DNA of 64,000 bases from an uncultured Eubacteriales bacterium. GTDB lineage: Bacteria > Bacillota > Clostridia > Christensenellales > Borkfalkiaceae. A program made the position numbers and the translations under genes. The stretch's first letter is position 1. Every line of letters starts with the position of its first letter. This document shows, piece by piece, positions 51,426 through 60,228 of the stretch. Location of the stretch: NCBI GenBank assembly GCA_905209085.1, contig CAJLRM010000009.1, forward strand, positions 62,001 through 126,000. Reading direction: 5' to 3'. The notes below the pieces were generated by a model. It saw only the letters and a program-made list of their open reading frames with translations. It did not search any database and was not told the origin of the DNA.

Positions 51426-52403
51426 ATGCGAAAAACGGTGCGTTGGTACGTTTGGAAGGAGCATCTTTTTTCGGCGGCGGGTACGCCCGACGTCGAATTG
51501 AAAATCCTCGGCAGGACCCTGGCGGAACATACGGCGGAGAAATTCGACGCGCAGATCGTGGATGCGTTTCCCCGATACTCTTCAACGAGAAGCGATGAAA
51601 TTGTCGTCGTCCTGCGTTCGTCGCATACCTGCCTGCCTAAGTCAGGCGTAGAGGCTTTGATTTCGCGCGCGGAAGCGGAGAAAGAAAACACTTTTTTCGG
51701 CGCGGGCTGGATACTCGTGGACGACGAAAACGTTTCCCTGGCGAAATATCGTCCTTTGAAGGCGGGCGCGGCGTTTTTATCGCTCGCGGATTATCCCTTC
51801 GTTGCGGAGTGTCTGCGCATGGAGATTTTAAAAAGACTGCTCCGCCGCGGCGTCGTCATCGAGAATATGTCGGGCGTATACGTGGACGCCACATCGTTTA
51901 TCGAGAGCGGCGCCGTTTTGTCCCACGACGTGACCGTTTCGGGCAAGAGTCTGATAAAAGGCGGCGCCCGCATCCGTCCCTATACGCTCATAGAGGACAG
52001 CACGGTTTCCTCTTTTGCGGAGGTCGGTCCCTTCGTGCATCTTCGTCCCGACACCTGTGTGGGAAGCTACTGCCGCATTGACAGTTTTACCGAACTGAAA
52101 AACGCGGCGCTGGGCGACGGCACCAAGGCGGCGTCCCTTTCCTATATCGGGGATGCGGACGTGGGGGAAAAATGCAACATCGGCTGCGGCACCGTTTTCG
52201 TCGATTGCGACGGCAATAAAAAAAGCCGTTCTAAAATCGGCAAGGGGTGCTCCGTCGGCGGCAGCGTCATCGTCGCACCCGTCGCCATACGGGACGACAG
52301 CTGTGTCGCCGCAGGCTCCCTCCTCTCCCAAAAGGTAAGCGGCGGAGAGTCGTGTATTGCGCGCGAGAAAGAAGCGGTGCTCGGAAACGGGGCGGACAAA
52401 TAG
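51426..52403 (+). CDS. GlmU-like left-handed beta-helix protein lacking the catalytic His
   Basis: 325 aa. Residues 150-310 are the hexapeptide-repeat acetyltransferase domain of GlmU: GPFVHLRPD, ELKNAALGDGTKAASLSYIG, NIGCGTVFVDCDG and VAPVAIRDDSCVAAGS. The His normally in KAxHLSYIGD is Ser237 here, so classical glucosamine-1-phosphate acetylation is doubtful. The N-terminal 150 residues are too short for a full uridylyltransferase and lack its Gly-rich start, though the linker (ECLRMEILKRLLRRGVVI) is GlmU-like. glmM follows 51 bases later. It could be a divergent GlmU half or a regulatory paralog. Confidence 0.75.
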   Translation: MRKTVRWYVWKEHLFSAAGTPDVELKILGRTLAEHTAEKFDAQIVDAFPRYSSTRSDEIVVVLRSSHTCLPKSGVEALISRAEAEKENTFFGAGWILVDDENVSLAKYRPLKAGAAFLSLADYPFVAECLRMEILKRLLRRGVVIENMSGVYVDATSFIESGAVLSHDVTVSGKSLIKGGARIRPYTLIEDSTVSSFAEVGPFVHLRPDTCVGSYCRIDSFTELKNAALGDGTKAASLSYIGDADVGEKCNIGCGTVFVDCDGNKKSRSKIGKGCSVGGSVIVAPVAIRDDSCVAAGSLLSQKVSGGESCIAREKEAVLGNGADK

Positions 52404-52454
52404 GAGAAGCCCTGGTCCGCGCTTTGGAGAAAATCAAAAAGAAAAGGAGAGCCT

Positions 52455-53843
52455 ATGGGAAAGTATTTCGGAACGGACGGATTCCGCGGGGAAGTCAACG
52501 TGGAGCTTACGGCTTGGCACGCCTATGAGATCGGTCGGTTTCTCGGTCGGTATTATACGGAAAAATCCGCGTCGGCGTGCGCGGCGGACGGCAGGAGGCG
52601 AGGAAGAGTGGTTATCGGCAAAGACCCCCGCCGTTCCTCCTATATGTACGAATACGCGCTGAGCGCGGGACTGACCGCTTCGGGCGCCGACGCCTATCTC
52701 TTGCACGTCACGACGACGCCGTCCGTTTCCTACGTCACGCGCACGGAGGATTTTGACTGCGGCATCATGATCTCCGCCAGCCACAATCCGTATACGGACA
52801 ACGGCATCAAAATTTTCGACTCCCTGGGCGGCAAGGCCGACGAAAAACTGATCGGCCTTATCGAGGCGCATCTCTCCGCGGCGGAGGCGGGCACAGGGGC
52901 GCTTCCCTATGCGCTCGGCGAGGACGTGGGACGGACGGTGGATTTCGTCGCGGGAAGAAACCGCTATATAGGTTGTCTTATTTCCCTCTCCAAAGTTTCC
53001 TTCCGCGGTCTTAAAATCGGACTCGATTGTGCGAACGGAGCTTCCTTTTTTATCGCCAAGAGCGTATTCGACGCGCTGGGAGCGATGACGACTGCTATCC
53101 ATTCTGCGCCGGACGGACTAAATATCAACCGCAACTGCGGCTCGACGCATCCCGAAGATTTACAAAAATGCGTCCTCGAAAACAAGCTGGATATGGCGTT
53201 TGCGTTCGACGGGGACGGCGACAGATGCATCTGCGTGGACGAAAAGGGAGCCGTCAGGGACGGGGACGGCATTCTGTACGCCTGCGCGCGCTATCTCGCT
53301 TCTTTGGACGAACTCGACAAGGACACGGTGGTAGCCACGGTGATGTCTAACGGCGGATTGTTCGCCGCGTTGGAGGAAATGGGAATACATACGGAAAAGA
53401 CGTGCGTGGGGGATAAATACGTTTACGAGAGAATGCTGGAAACAGGCGCCTCGCTGGGAGGCGAACAGTCGGGACATATTATTTTTTCCAAGCACGAAAC
53501 GACGGGGGACGGCATCGTCACCGCCATTAAGCTTGCGGAAATGACCGTGGAGAGCAAAGGGGACTTTTCCGCGCTCTTTGAAGGGCTGAAAACGTATCCG
53601 CAGACGCTCGTCAATGTGCGGGTAAAGGACAAAGATGCCGTTTTAAACGCCCCTTCCGTGCTCGCCGCTGCCGAGGCGGCGGAAAAATTGCTCCGCGCCC
53701 ATCGCGGCAGATTGCTGCTGCGACCTTCCGGCACAGAGCCGCTGGTGCGTATCCTCGCGGAAGCCGAGGAGGAAAAAATCTGTTCCGCCGCGGCGGAAAG
53801 CGTCCGCAGGGCAATAGAAGAGGCGAGGGATATAAAGAGTTGA
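52455..53843 (+). CDS. glmM: Phosphoglucosamine mutase
   Basis: 462 aa. Converts glucosamine-6-phosphate to glucosamine-1-phosphate for cell-wall UDP-GlcNAc. It opens MGKYFGTDGFRG. The phosphoserine loop is ISASHNPYTDNGIKIF, the metal loop DGDGDRC, the sugar loop GGEQSGHII and the phosphate site RPSGTEPLVRI. It is slightly longer than usual. AAAGGAG precedes the ATG. The preceding gene is GlmU-like, so both probably belong to amino-sugar metabolism. Confidence 0.95.
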   Translation: MGKYFGTDGFRGEVNVELTAWHAYEIGRFLGRYYTEKSASACAADGRRRGRVVIGKDPRRSSYMYEYALSAGLTASGADAYLLHVTTTPSVSYVTRTEDFDCGIMISASHNPYTDNGIKIFDSLGGKADEKLIGLIEAHLSAAEAGTGALPYALGEDVGRTVDFVAGRNRYIGCLISLSKVSFRGLKIGLDCANGASFFIAKSVFDALGAMTTAIHSAPDGLNINRNCGSTHPEDLQKCVLENKLDMAFAFDGDGDRCICVDEKGAVRDGDGILYACARYLASLDELDKDTVVATVMSNGGLFAALEEMGIHTEKTCVGDKYVYERMLETGASLGGEQSGHIIFSKHETTGDGIVTAIKLAEMTVESKGDFSALFEGLKTYPQTLVNVRVKDKDAVLNAPSVLAAAEAAEKLLRAHRGRLLLRPSGTEPLVRILAEAEEEKICSAAAESVRRAIEEARDIKS

Positions 53844-54214
53844 GCTAAGGAAGCAGGAGGGATACGGCGAAAAAAGCCGTGTCGAAAGGAAATTTTCGCG
53901 CGAGGAAGCGTCAAAGGCGAAAAATCTTATCGTTTGGTAAAAAGGGGCGGGAAGATAAAATCGCAAGGCAAGGGGCAGGGGAGAGAATATCGAAACTCGG
54001 AGCGGGCGCGCCGCATAAAGAGAAAGAGGCAGAGGCTTCGGAAAAATATCCTCTTTATACCTGGCGCGCGGCGGCTTTTTCGCGGATTTTCTTCCCCGGT
54101 TTGCTCTTATAAGGGGGCATGATCGCGATAAAACTCGCTGCTTCGTCAAAAGCGAGGGGGGGGAAAGAAGAACCCTTTGAAACGATGAATTTGTAATATA
54201 CGTGTAAAAATAGC
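53844..54214 (+). other. Gene-free purine-skewed spacer after glmM
   Basis: About 370 bases. ACGGC/GCCGT at 53865-53881 makes a short stem without a T-run. The rest is purine-rich on the plus strand; no coding frame is supported. Confidence 0.45.
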
Positions 54215-54243
54215 TTGACAGAATGAAAGAAAAAGTATACAAT
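54215..54243 (+). promoter_or_regulatory. Promoter of the DUF2807 lipoprotein gene
   Basis: TTGACA (54215-54220), 17 bases, TACAAT (54238-54243). Confidence 0.8.
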
Positions 54244-54317
54244 AGAAAAACCTAAGCGGCGAGTGAAAAACGGATGTTTTTTCTCGCAGCGAAAACAAAA
54301 GTACTACGGAGCAAGGT

Positions 54318-55070
54318 ATGAACAAAGGCAGCTTAAAGCGTTTCGCATATTCTGCGGCGGCGGGTCTAACGACTCTTTTCGGATTGTCGGCGCTGTCCGC
54401 CTGCAATCTCGAAATGGTGAAAGAGGTGGGCTACACGTCATCCAGGTATGCGGTCACCGCTCAATTTACGCAAATTGAAATCGACGCGGAAGGAGGACTC
54501 GAATTTTCTCTCTCCTACGGCGATCAGTTTTCGGTGACGTATACGGAGAGCGAGCAGGACAAACTCGTCTTTTCGACGGAAAACGATACCCTTTTCGTCA
54601 CGCAGCACAGCGACGTGGCGCTCATCGGCTATAAGAAAAAAGAATTGTCCATCGTCGTTCCGACGGACAATAAAATATCTTCCGTCAAGGCTTCGTCGGG
54701 CGGAGCGCTGGAATGTTCCCTCGCGGGCGAATACGGGGCGCTTTCCTTCGAGTCGGACGGGATTCTGTCCGTAAATCTTGCGGTGACGGCGGAGAGCGTG
54801 TCTTTGGATTCCGACGGAAAAATGACCGCGGAGCTCAGCGGCAGCGCGGAGAGGCTGATCGTGAACTGCGACGGACTCGTTTCGCTGGGAAGCAGGGCGT
54901 TTTCGGCGGCAGAAGCGAAGTTTGACTGCGACGGCGGCGCAAATTTCGAGCTTACCTGTACCTCTTTTCTGTCCGTAAAGTGCAACGGCGTCTGCAACGG
55001 GACCTATTACGGAGATCCGACGGTGGAAAAGACTATTTCCGGGGCGGGAACGCTTAAAAAAGGCGAATAA
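54318..55070 (+). CDS. GIN/DUF2807-type lipoprotein
   Basis: 250 aa. The signal ends GLSALSAC. The mature part is a regular beta-helix-like series of short strands (FTQIEIDAEGGLEFSLSYGD, SSVKASSGGALECSLAGEYG, LSFESDGILSVNLA, SVSLDSDGKMTAEL) like the putative auto-transporter adhesin head GIN domain. The role is unknown, probably envelope stress or adhesion. A small membrane-protein gene follows after 31 bases and ends at a shared terminator. Confidence 0.8.
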   Translation: MNKGSLKRFAYSAAAGLTTLFGLSALSACNLEMVKEVGYTSSRYAVTAQFTQIEIDAEGGLEFSLSYGDQFSVTYTESEQDKLVFSTENDTLFVTQHSDVALIGYKKKELSIVVPTDNKISSVKASSGGALECSLAGEYGALSFESDGILSVNLAVTAESVSLDSDGKMTAELSGSAERLIVNCDGLVSLGSRAFSAAEAKFDCDGGANFELTCTSFLSVKCNGVCNGTYYGDPTVEKTISGAGTLKKGE

Positions 55071-55101
55071 AATAAATATAAAATTTTAAGAGGTGAAAAA
55101 T

Positions 55102-55335
55102 ATGGCGGTTTGGTTTAACAAGCAAAATCGTTTGGTACAGATATTGCTGCTTTTGATTCCCGGCGTAAACTGGGTGGTGGAAATACTTATCCGCTGGTCC
55201 GCTTTCCTGCATACGAAAAGTCTGTTGACGCTGCTTTTCGCGATTTTAGTCACGTTCTGCGGCTTCGTTTTCGGTTGGGTGGACCTCGTTTGGTGTCTGT
55301 TGTTCAAGCACCTGATTTTTGCGAGCACCCGTTAA
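55102..55335 (+). CDS. Small two-helix membrane protein
   Basis: 77 aa. Two hydrophobic segments (about residues 14-33 and 42-70) flanked by basic residues. ATG 55102 is chosen because AGAGGTG lies eight bases upstream; an in-frame GTG overlaps that site. No family recognised. It may act with the lipoprotein upstream. Confidence 0.65.
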   Translation: MAVWFNKQNRLVQILLLLIPGVNWVVEILIRWSAFLHTKSLLTLLFAILVTFCGFVFGWVDLVWCLLFKHLIFASTR

Positions 55336-55377
55336 AGAGAAACTTTTATCGGATAGATTGGTCGCATGGCATCCCGC

Positions 55378-55409
55378 ACCGTTTCGGATTTTTCCGAAAC
55401 GGTTTTTTT
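55378..55409 (+). terminator. Terminator after the small membrane protein
   Basis: ACCGTTTCGGA pairs perfectly with TCCGAAACGGT around a TTTT loop, followed by seven T. Confidence 0.92.
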
Positions 55410-55781
55410 GTATTCCTCCGTATGTTAGAAATGGGACAGAAAGGGAAAGACCTATCCTTTTGGAACAATCGTTCTCCTTTTGAAGCGATAAGATCGAGGA
55501 TTGAAAACTTAGTTATTAAGAAATCAAAAGAGAACGTTCAAAAATGAATAATATACGCATAGAGAAGGGGGAAAGAGGAACGCAAAAATTCACGGACAGA
55601 GTATCGGCATAGACCTTTCTAGGGGTAAGATGCAAATAGCGGAGTTTCTATCCCTTGTAGGGCGGCAGGCAGCATAGGACTCCTCCCGCCGATGAAGTGT
55701 CCGGCGTTTGGCGCGGGAATGTTTATTTTGTATTTTAATAAAAAAGGAGAGAGGATTTGACGAGTAATTTTAATTAAGTAC
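55410..55781 (+). other. Unexplained GC-structured spacer
   Basis: About 370 bases. At 55610-55710 GCGGAGT can pair with GACTCC and GGGCGG with CCGCC, giving a compact fold without a coding frame. I recognise no RNA family or repeat here. Confidence 0.35.
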
Positions 55782-55810
55782 TTGCAAAAGCGTCGCGCCT
55801 ATGATATAAT
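55782..55810 (+). promoter_or_regulatory. Promoter of the DUF1963 gene
   Basis: TTGCAA (55782-55787), 17 bases, TATAAT (55805-55810) with extended TGA. The leader to ATG 56080 is about 260 bases. Confidence 0.78.
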
Positions 55811-56079
55811 AAAAAAAATGTTTTTCCGTATGGAAAAAAGCAGGATTCGTAAAGGAAAAGTCTGAAAAAGGATTGATCGCGGGCGGCATTGTCGCGCATG
55901 GACTTTTGTTTGGTCGTTCGTCGTATAATCGGCGAGAATCGGGCGTTAGATTGCCGCGTTTGGTTTTTGCTTGGTCGTTTATGTCAAAGTAAATTCTCCG
56001 TGTCAAATCCGCGCCTTTTTTTCTGACCGCGCGAGTTCTTTATTCAAACGCCATTATGCGTTAAGGAGATCGGGGCATC

Positions 56080-57012
56080 ATGAGGAAACTATGGGAACGG
56101 CTGCGGAAAAAGCTTTTTCCCGCTTCTAAGCGGGGGGCTTCTTCAAACGGAAAAGACAGCGCGGAGGTTTGGGCGGCGTTGCTGCCTTCCTTAATCAAGA
56201 CTTCGGCGGCGATTTCTTTTCGCAAATCCGAAGCGCCGTTAGAGAAAACGCGCAGCAAATTCGGAGGCACGCCATATCTGCCGAAAGATTTTGTCTGGCC
56301 GATCTACGAAGGAAAGCCCTCCGAGAACATTTCGAAAGCGCCCCTCGCTTTTTTGGCACAGATCAATTTAGAGGAATTGGCGCCCTTCGACAAAGAGGGA
56401 TTGCTGCCGAAAAAGGGGATGCTGTATTTCTTTTACGACGCGCGGATGGTGTGCCGGGGATTCGATCCCGTCGACAAAAATTGCGCGAAAGTATATTTTT
56501 TCGACGGAGAGAAAGAGGACCTCATTCCCGCTTTTCCGTCTTTGCCTTTGCCCGAACAAGCGTTTGAAGAGTTTGAAATTTCCTTTTCCGAAAAGCGTTC
56601 GCTTCCTGCCTTCGAGGAATTCTCTTCTTTCTATTTCGACGGCGAATGCGATTTTGAAGACTACGACGCCCGCTGCGAAAAACTCGGAGTCGCGGAAGCG
56701 GAGGACGGCGAAACGGGGAGCAGTAAGCTTTTCGGCTATGCCGATCTGATACAGGGGGAAATGCTCGACGACTGCGAGAGAATTTCCCGCGGCGTTTACT
56801 GCGGCGGCGCCCTCAGGGAGAGCGAAGAGGAAAGGAAAGATATTTTGAAACACAGTCGGGATTGGCTCCTTCTTTTGCAGCTGGGCACGATAGAAACGGA
56901 CGGGGCGGACGTGATGTGGGGAGATTGTGGAAAACTCTATTTCTATATCAAAAAGCAGGACCTGACGGAGCGAAATTTCGACGGGGTATGGGTGATCCTG
57001 CAATGCTGTTGA
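56080..57012 (+). CDS. DUF1963 (YwqG-like) protein
   Basis: 310 aa. The core has KFGGTPYLPKDFVWP, FLAQINLEELAP and LYFFYDAR, then LFGYADLIQGEM and a C-terminal LLLLQLGTIETDGADVMWGD followed by KLYFYIKKQDL. This is the whole YwqG/DUF1963 pattern, whose function is unknown. A basic N-terminal segment (RKLWERLRKKLFPASKR) is extra. AAGGAGAT precedes the ATG. It heads a group with 57087 and 58878. Confidence 0.85.
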   Translation: MRKLWERLRKKLFPASKRGASSNGKDSAEVWAALLPSLIKTSAAISFRKSEAPLEKTRSKFGGTPYLPKDFVWPIYEGKPSENISKAPLAFLAQINLEELAPFDKEGLLPKKGMLYFFYDARMVCRGFDPVDKNCAKVYFFDGEKEDLIPAFPSLPLPEQAFEEFEISFSEKRSLPAFEEFSSFYFDGECDFEDYDARCEKLGVAEAEDGETGSSKLFGYADLIQGEMLDDCERISRGVYCGGALRESEEERKDILKHSRDWLLLLQLGTIETDGADVMWGDCGKLYFYIKKQDLTERNFDGVWVILQCC

Positions 57013-57086
57013 AAGGTTGTCGAAAAGGACATATTCGGGAAAAAAATTAAAAATCCTTGAAAAGATTATCCGCATAGGGTGAGAAT

Positions 57087-58745
57087 ATGAGTGCTAAAAA
57101 GAAGTTTTTATTGATCCTGATTTCTTGTGTCTTGGCCATACCCGAGTTGATGCTTGGGGTATTGCTGTCTGACGATGGCGCTTCCGTTATCGCGCTTGTC
57201 TGCTGCTGGGTACTGGCTATTATGTTTATGATCGTCGCGATGCAGCTGGAAAAAAAGTATCTGGAAGCCCGCGTGCGCTTATATACGCACGCCGTCGTAT
57301 CCTATCTTTTCTTTTATGTCTTTGCGCTGCTGAGCAAGGTGACGCCGCTGTCCGGGGGCGGGCTTTTGGGCGTCACGTTCGGCGTCTATTTTTTCCTGTA
57401 TTATGTTTTGGGCGTCGTCCAGATCCCCTTGAACATACTCTATCATAAACGCGGCTATCGCTTTTTCTATCGCCCGTTCTATCCCTTCTTTTCCAAAAAA
57501 CAACGTCAACGCCTTTTGTTCGGCGGCGCGGATTCCCATGCGAAGGACTTGGAGTTTTCCGTGGACAATGTGCACGGGCGCCTCACGGGGGACTTTTTAT
57601 ATGTGGAAGGCCACGATTACGGCGAAGTGAATATCGAACGGAAATATCTGCTCGTGGAGCTGCCGCTTGGCGCGCTCTGGACGGATAAAGAATTTTCCGC
57701 TTTCAAAAAAGCGATGTGGAAATATTCTTTCCGTGCCGTCGGCTATTCCGTAAATGAAAATGCTTCTTCGGAAAGCGCGGGGACGCGGATCGTCGTCGTT
57801 CCCGATCGCCTGAAATATGCGAAGGGGAGAGAAGCGCTCGACAAGTTTTTCTCCTCCCGAAAACTGAACGCCGAAGTGTTTGTCAACGACTATGAGGATT
57901 TCGGCAAGGAAGTCATCCCGCTCGTTCTTCCCTTTTATAGCGACGAATGCTCCCTGTATCTCAGCGAACCGTTCCATCGCTCGAAGGTGTCCGTGCTCAA
58001 CCGTCTGCTCTGCTTTTATGCAGGCAAGCGCTTCAAGGAAACGAAAGGAGTGGAGGACGTCGTGTTTACGCTCGCTTTTCCGCGCGAAATACCCAAAGAA
58101 CAGTTACTCTCTTTCGCGGCGGAATGCGAAAAGAAAAACTTTTTTTGCTCGGACGTATTCACCGTGGAAAAGGGAAACGAAACGCCGATTTCAAAGGACG
58201 AGGAGGCGGAGCTCTCTTCGGGGGCGGAAGCGGCGGACTGGCCCGTTTCGCTCACCTCCAAGCTGCATTGCGACAGCGGCGCAAACGCGCTTAGTTTGCG
58301 GAAAACGGTGTCCTTCAATGTCGACTATAAGCCTTCGGAGCCGAAACTTTTGAGAGCGCTGGCGCTCTATCGCGCCTCTCAGGTTTTGTATGGAGAGAAA
58401 AAGACGGGGCTTGCGCGCTCTTTTGCAAAATTTGCCGATCTCACCCTTCGCTCCGTGCGTTCGGAGGACGAAGACGACGTGATGTTCGCCTCGGATACCC
58501 TCTTTCGGCTGCGGGATTTTTCGGAGTCGCGGCTCACCTGGGTGAGCAAAGGAAAGGAGGAAGGCTATTGGGCGACGGACCTTGCGACGCCGAAGGTGGA
58601 AAAAATATTTGAAATGGTAAAAGAGGCGACTTTGCGAAAAGCGGAGTATTGGAGCGGCGATAACCTGACGGACGAAACGGAAACCATCCATACGCTCGGC
58701 GCGTCGTTGGGCGCCATTACGTTACTGTGGAGGTTGGATCGATGA
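57087..58745 (+). CDS. Multi-pass membrane protein with a large cytosolic domain, unknown
   Basis: 552 aa. Four hydrophobic segments in the first 130 residues, then about 400 hydrophilic residues with EGHDYGEVNIERKYLLVELP, KFFSSRKLNAEVFVNDYED and a C-terminal DDVMFASDTLFRLRDFSE. No family recognised. Its TGA overlaps ATG 58742 of the next gene, implying coupling. It may work with the DUF1963 proteins on either side. Confidence 0.7.
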   Translation: MSAKKKFLLILISCVLAIPELMLGVLLSDDGASVIALVCCWVLAIMFMIVAMQLEKKYLEARVRLYTHAVVSYLFFYVFALLSKVTPLSGGGLLGVTFGVYFFLYYVLGVVQIPLNILYHKRGYRFFYRPFYPFFSKKQRQRLLFGGADSHAKDLEFSVDNVHGRLTGDFLYVEGHDYGEVNIERKYLLVELPLGALWTDKEFSAFKKAMWKYSFRAVGYSVNENASSESAGTRIVVVPDRLKYAKGREALDKFFSSRKLNAEVFVNDYEDFGKEVIPLVLPFYSDECSLYLSEPFHRSKVSVLNRLLCFYAGKRFKETKGVEDVVFTLAFPREIPKEQLLSFAAECEKKNFFCSDVFTVEKGNETPISKDEEAELSSGAEAADWPVSLTSKLHCDSGANALSLRKTVSFNVDYKPSEPKLLRALALYRASQVLYGEKKTGLARSFAKFADLTLRSVRSEDEDDVMFASDTLFRLRDFSESRLTWVSKGKEEGYWATDLATPKVEKIFEMVKEATLRKAEYWSGDNLTDETETIHTLGASLGAITLLWRLDR

Positions 58746-58877
58746 AGTGGACGTTGTTGTCGTTGGCGGGATTGCTGCTTTTGTGATTGATAGAAAGATG
58801 GGAGAAGTATCGGGCGGAAAAGAACGGCGAAGCCGCTTTCCAAAAGGCTGTCATCTTATGGAAAAAAAGGATTTCAT

Positions 58878-60167
58878 GTGCCCGCTATTTCGGAATGCGA
58901 GAGGGGACTTGCCCATCCGACTTATAAGAAAAGCGCCAAGAAAAAAATGGCGAACCTGTATTGTCAATTACAGATCGACCAGCGGGATCCGCGTTATGAA
59001 AACGCGCTTTGCTATCTGAAAGAAGAGGATGTCCTCCTCTGTCGCGCGAAATTTGCCGTCTTGACGGGATGCCGTGAAGAGGGGCGCCGCTTGTGCTCCG
59101 AACTGATGGCGAAAAATCCGAAGAAATTTACTTCTTGCGCTTATAAATGGATCGCCGACTCCTATTACGACGAAGCCGAGTACGAAAAGGGATGCGACAC
59201 GTATTTTGAAGCGTTGGAACACTTGAAGAAAAAAGAACGCAATAGTTTCGCCGTCCGTGCGTTTTGCGGCGCCAAAGAACTCGGCAGTTCCGAAAAAGCC
59301 CTCCGTGCGATCTCTTATATGAATCGGAAAACGGCGAGAAACATATTGATAGAAAAGGACGAACTTTCCTCCGCCGTCGCGGCGGCGAAGAAAAAAGGGA
59401 TCTCTTTGGAAAGCTATCTCCGGGAGCTTTTGGCGGCGCTGCGTCCTTACAAAAGGCAAAGCGAGGCGGTGATTTTTCTCGACACCGATACGGAAGGGGT
59501 GAGAAGTTACATAGGCGGCGCCCGCAATTACGACGACAGAGATCTCGCGGAGAAAAAATCCTTGTTTGTCGCCCAGATCGATTTCTCGGAGTTTTCGAAA
59601 ACCTTTCCCGAAGGAATCCCGCCCAAGCCCTATGCGCTCCGTCTGTGGATTCACGGAGAACTGATCTACCGGGAAAACGGAGTTTACGGTCCCGAATTTT
59701 TCGATATCCGAAAGGGACTCGCGAAAAACTTTACCCCCGTTGCCCAAAACGAAACGGAACAAAAGCAAATTAAAAAATTCAATCTTTGTCATGTGGCGAT
59801 TCCATTCCGACTCGGTCCCTTTTTGGAATATCCCAACGCCTGTTCTTCCGTGACGGAAAGGTTTTGCGAACAAAGCGGGATGCTTTCCCCTTTGGAGGCG
59901 GCGGGCGAAAAGACGCTTTTTTCTCGGCGCAATTCTTTATGTAAAGTTTTCGGCTATCCCGCTCTCGAAAAAAAGTTCGAAAAGGTGGATTCCGAATACG
60001 ACCTTTGCCTTTTCAAACTCTTATGCGCCGATACGATGTACGTTTTCTGTATGCGTTCCGCCGATTTCATCGCGGATAATTTTGACGACGTCGTTCTCGT
60101 CAAACAGGAGAAAGAAGGAGTAAAGACCTATCCTGATATGGCTGCTTCCAAAGGATTAAACGGATAG
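58878..60167 (+). CDS. DUF1963-like protein with a disrupted 5' end
   Basis: The intact frame from GTG 58878 gives 429 residues. The natural start is probably ATG 58742, overlapping the previous stop. From there frame 2 gives a hydrophobic anchor (KWTLLSLAGLLLL), a TGA at 58784, then RWEKYRAEKNGEAAFQKAVI. It rejoins the main frame only if one A is removed from A7 (58862-58868). So there is one nonsense codon and one frameshift. AAGGA before GTG 58878 could still give a shortened protein. The middle has helical repeats (RRLCSELMAKNPKKF, WIADSYYDEAEYEKG). The later AQIDFSEFSKTFPEG and ALRLWIHGE resemble DUF1963. Confidence 0.6.
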   Translation: MPAISECERGLAHPTYKKSAKKKMANLYCQLQIDQRDPRYENALCYLKEEDVLLCRAKFAVLTGCREEGRRLCSELMAKNPKKFTSCAYKWIADSYYDEAEYEKGCDTYFEALEHLKKKERNSFAVRAFCGAKELGSSEKALRAISYMNRKTARNILIEKDELSSAVAAAKKKGISLESYLRELLAALRPYKRQSEAVIFLDTDTEGVRSYIGGARNYDDRDLAEKKSLFVAQIDFSEFSKTFPEGIPPKPYALRLWIHGELIYRENGVYGPEFFDIRKGLAKNFTPVAQNETEQKQIKKFNLCHVAIPFRLGPFLEYPNACSSVTERFCEQSGMLSPLEAAGEKTLFSRRNSLCKVFGYPALEKKFEKVDSEYDLCLFKLLCADTMYVFCMRSADFIADNFDDVVLVKQEKEGVKTYPDMAASKGLNG

Positions 60168-60228
60168 ATGTCGGGGTATAAATAATAGAAAGGTCTTTCG
60201 CTTAGTCGGAAGCTGAAAGGAGAAAAGG

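Noticed and set aside
51426..51870. Full uridylyltransferase domain of GlmU
   Set aside because: The Gly-rich nucleotide-binding start is missing and the region is about 100 residues too short.
55610..55710. Known riboswitch in the spacer
   Set aside because: I compared it with the conserved cores of common classes (TPP, SAM, cobalamin, glycine, lysine, purine, yybP, ydaO, ykkC) and found no match.
58784..58786. TGA recoded as Trp or selenocysteine
   Set aside because: TGA ends many genes here, no SECIS-like hairpin follows, and a separate frameshift is needed downstream. Mutation is simpler.
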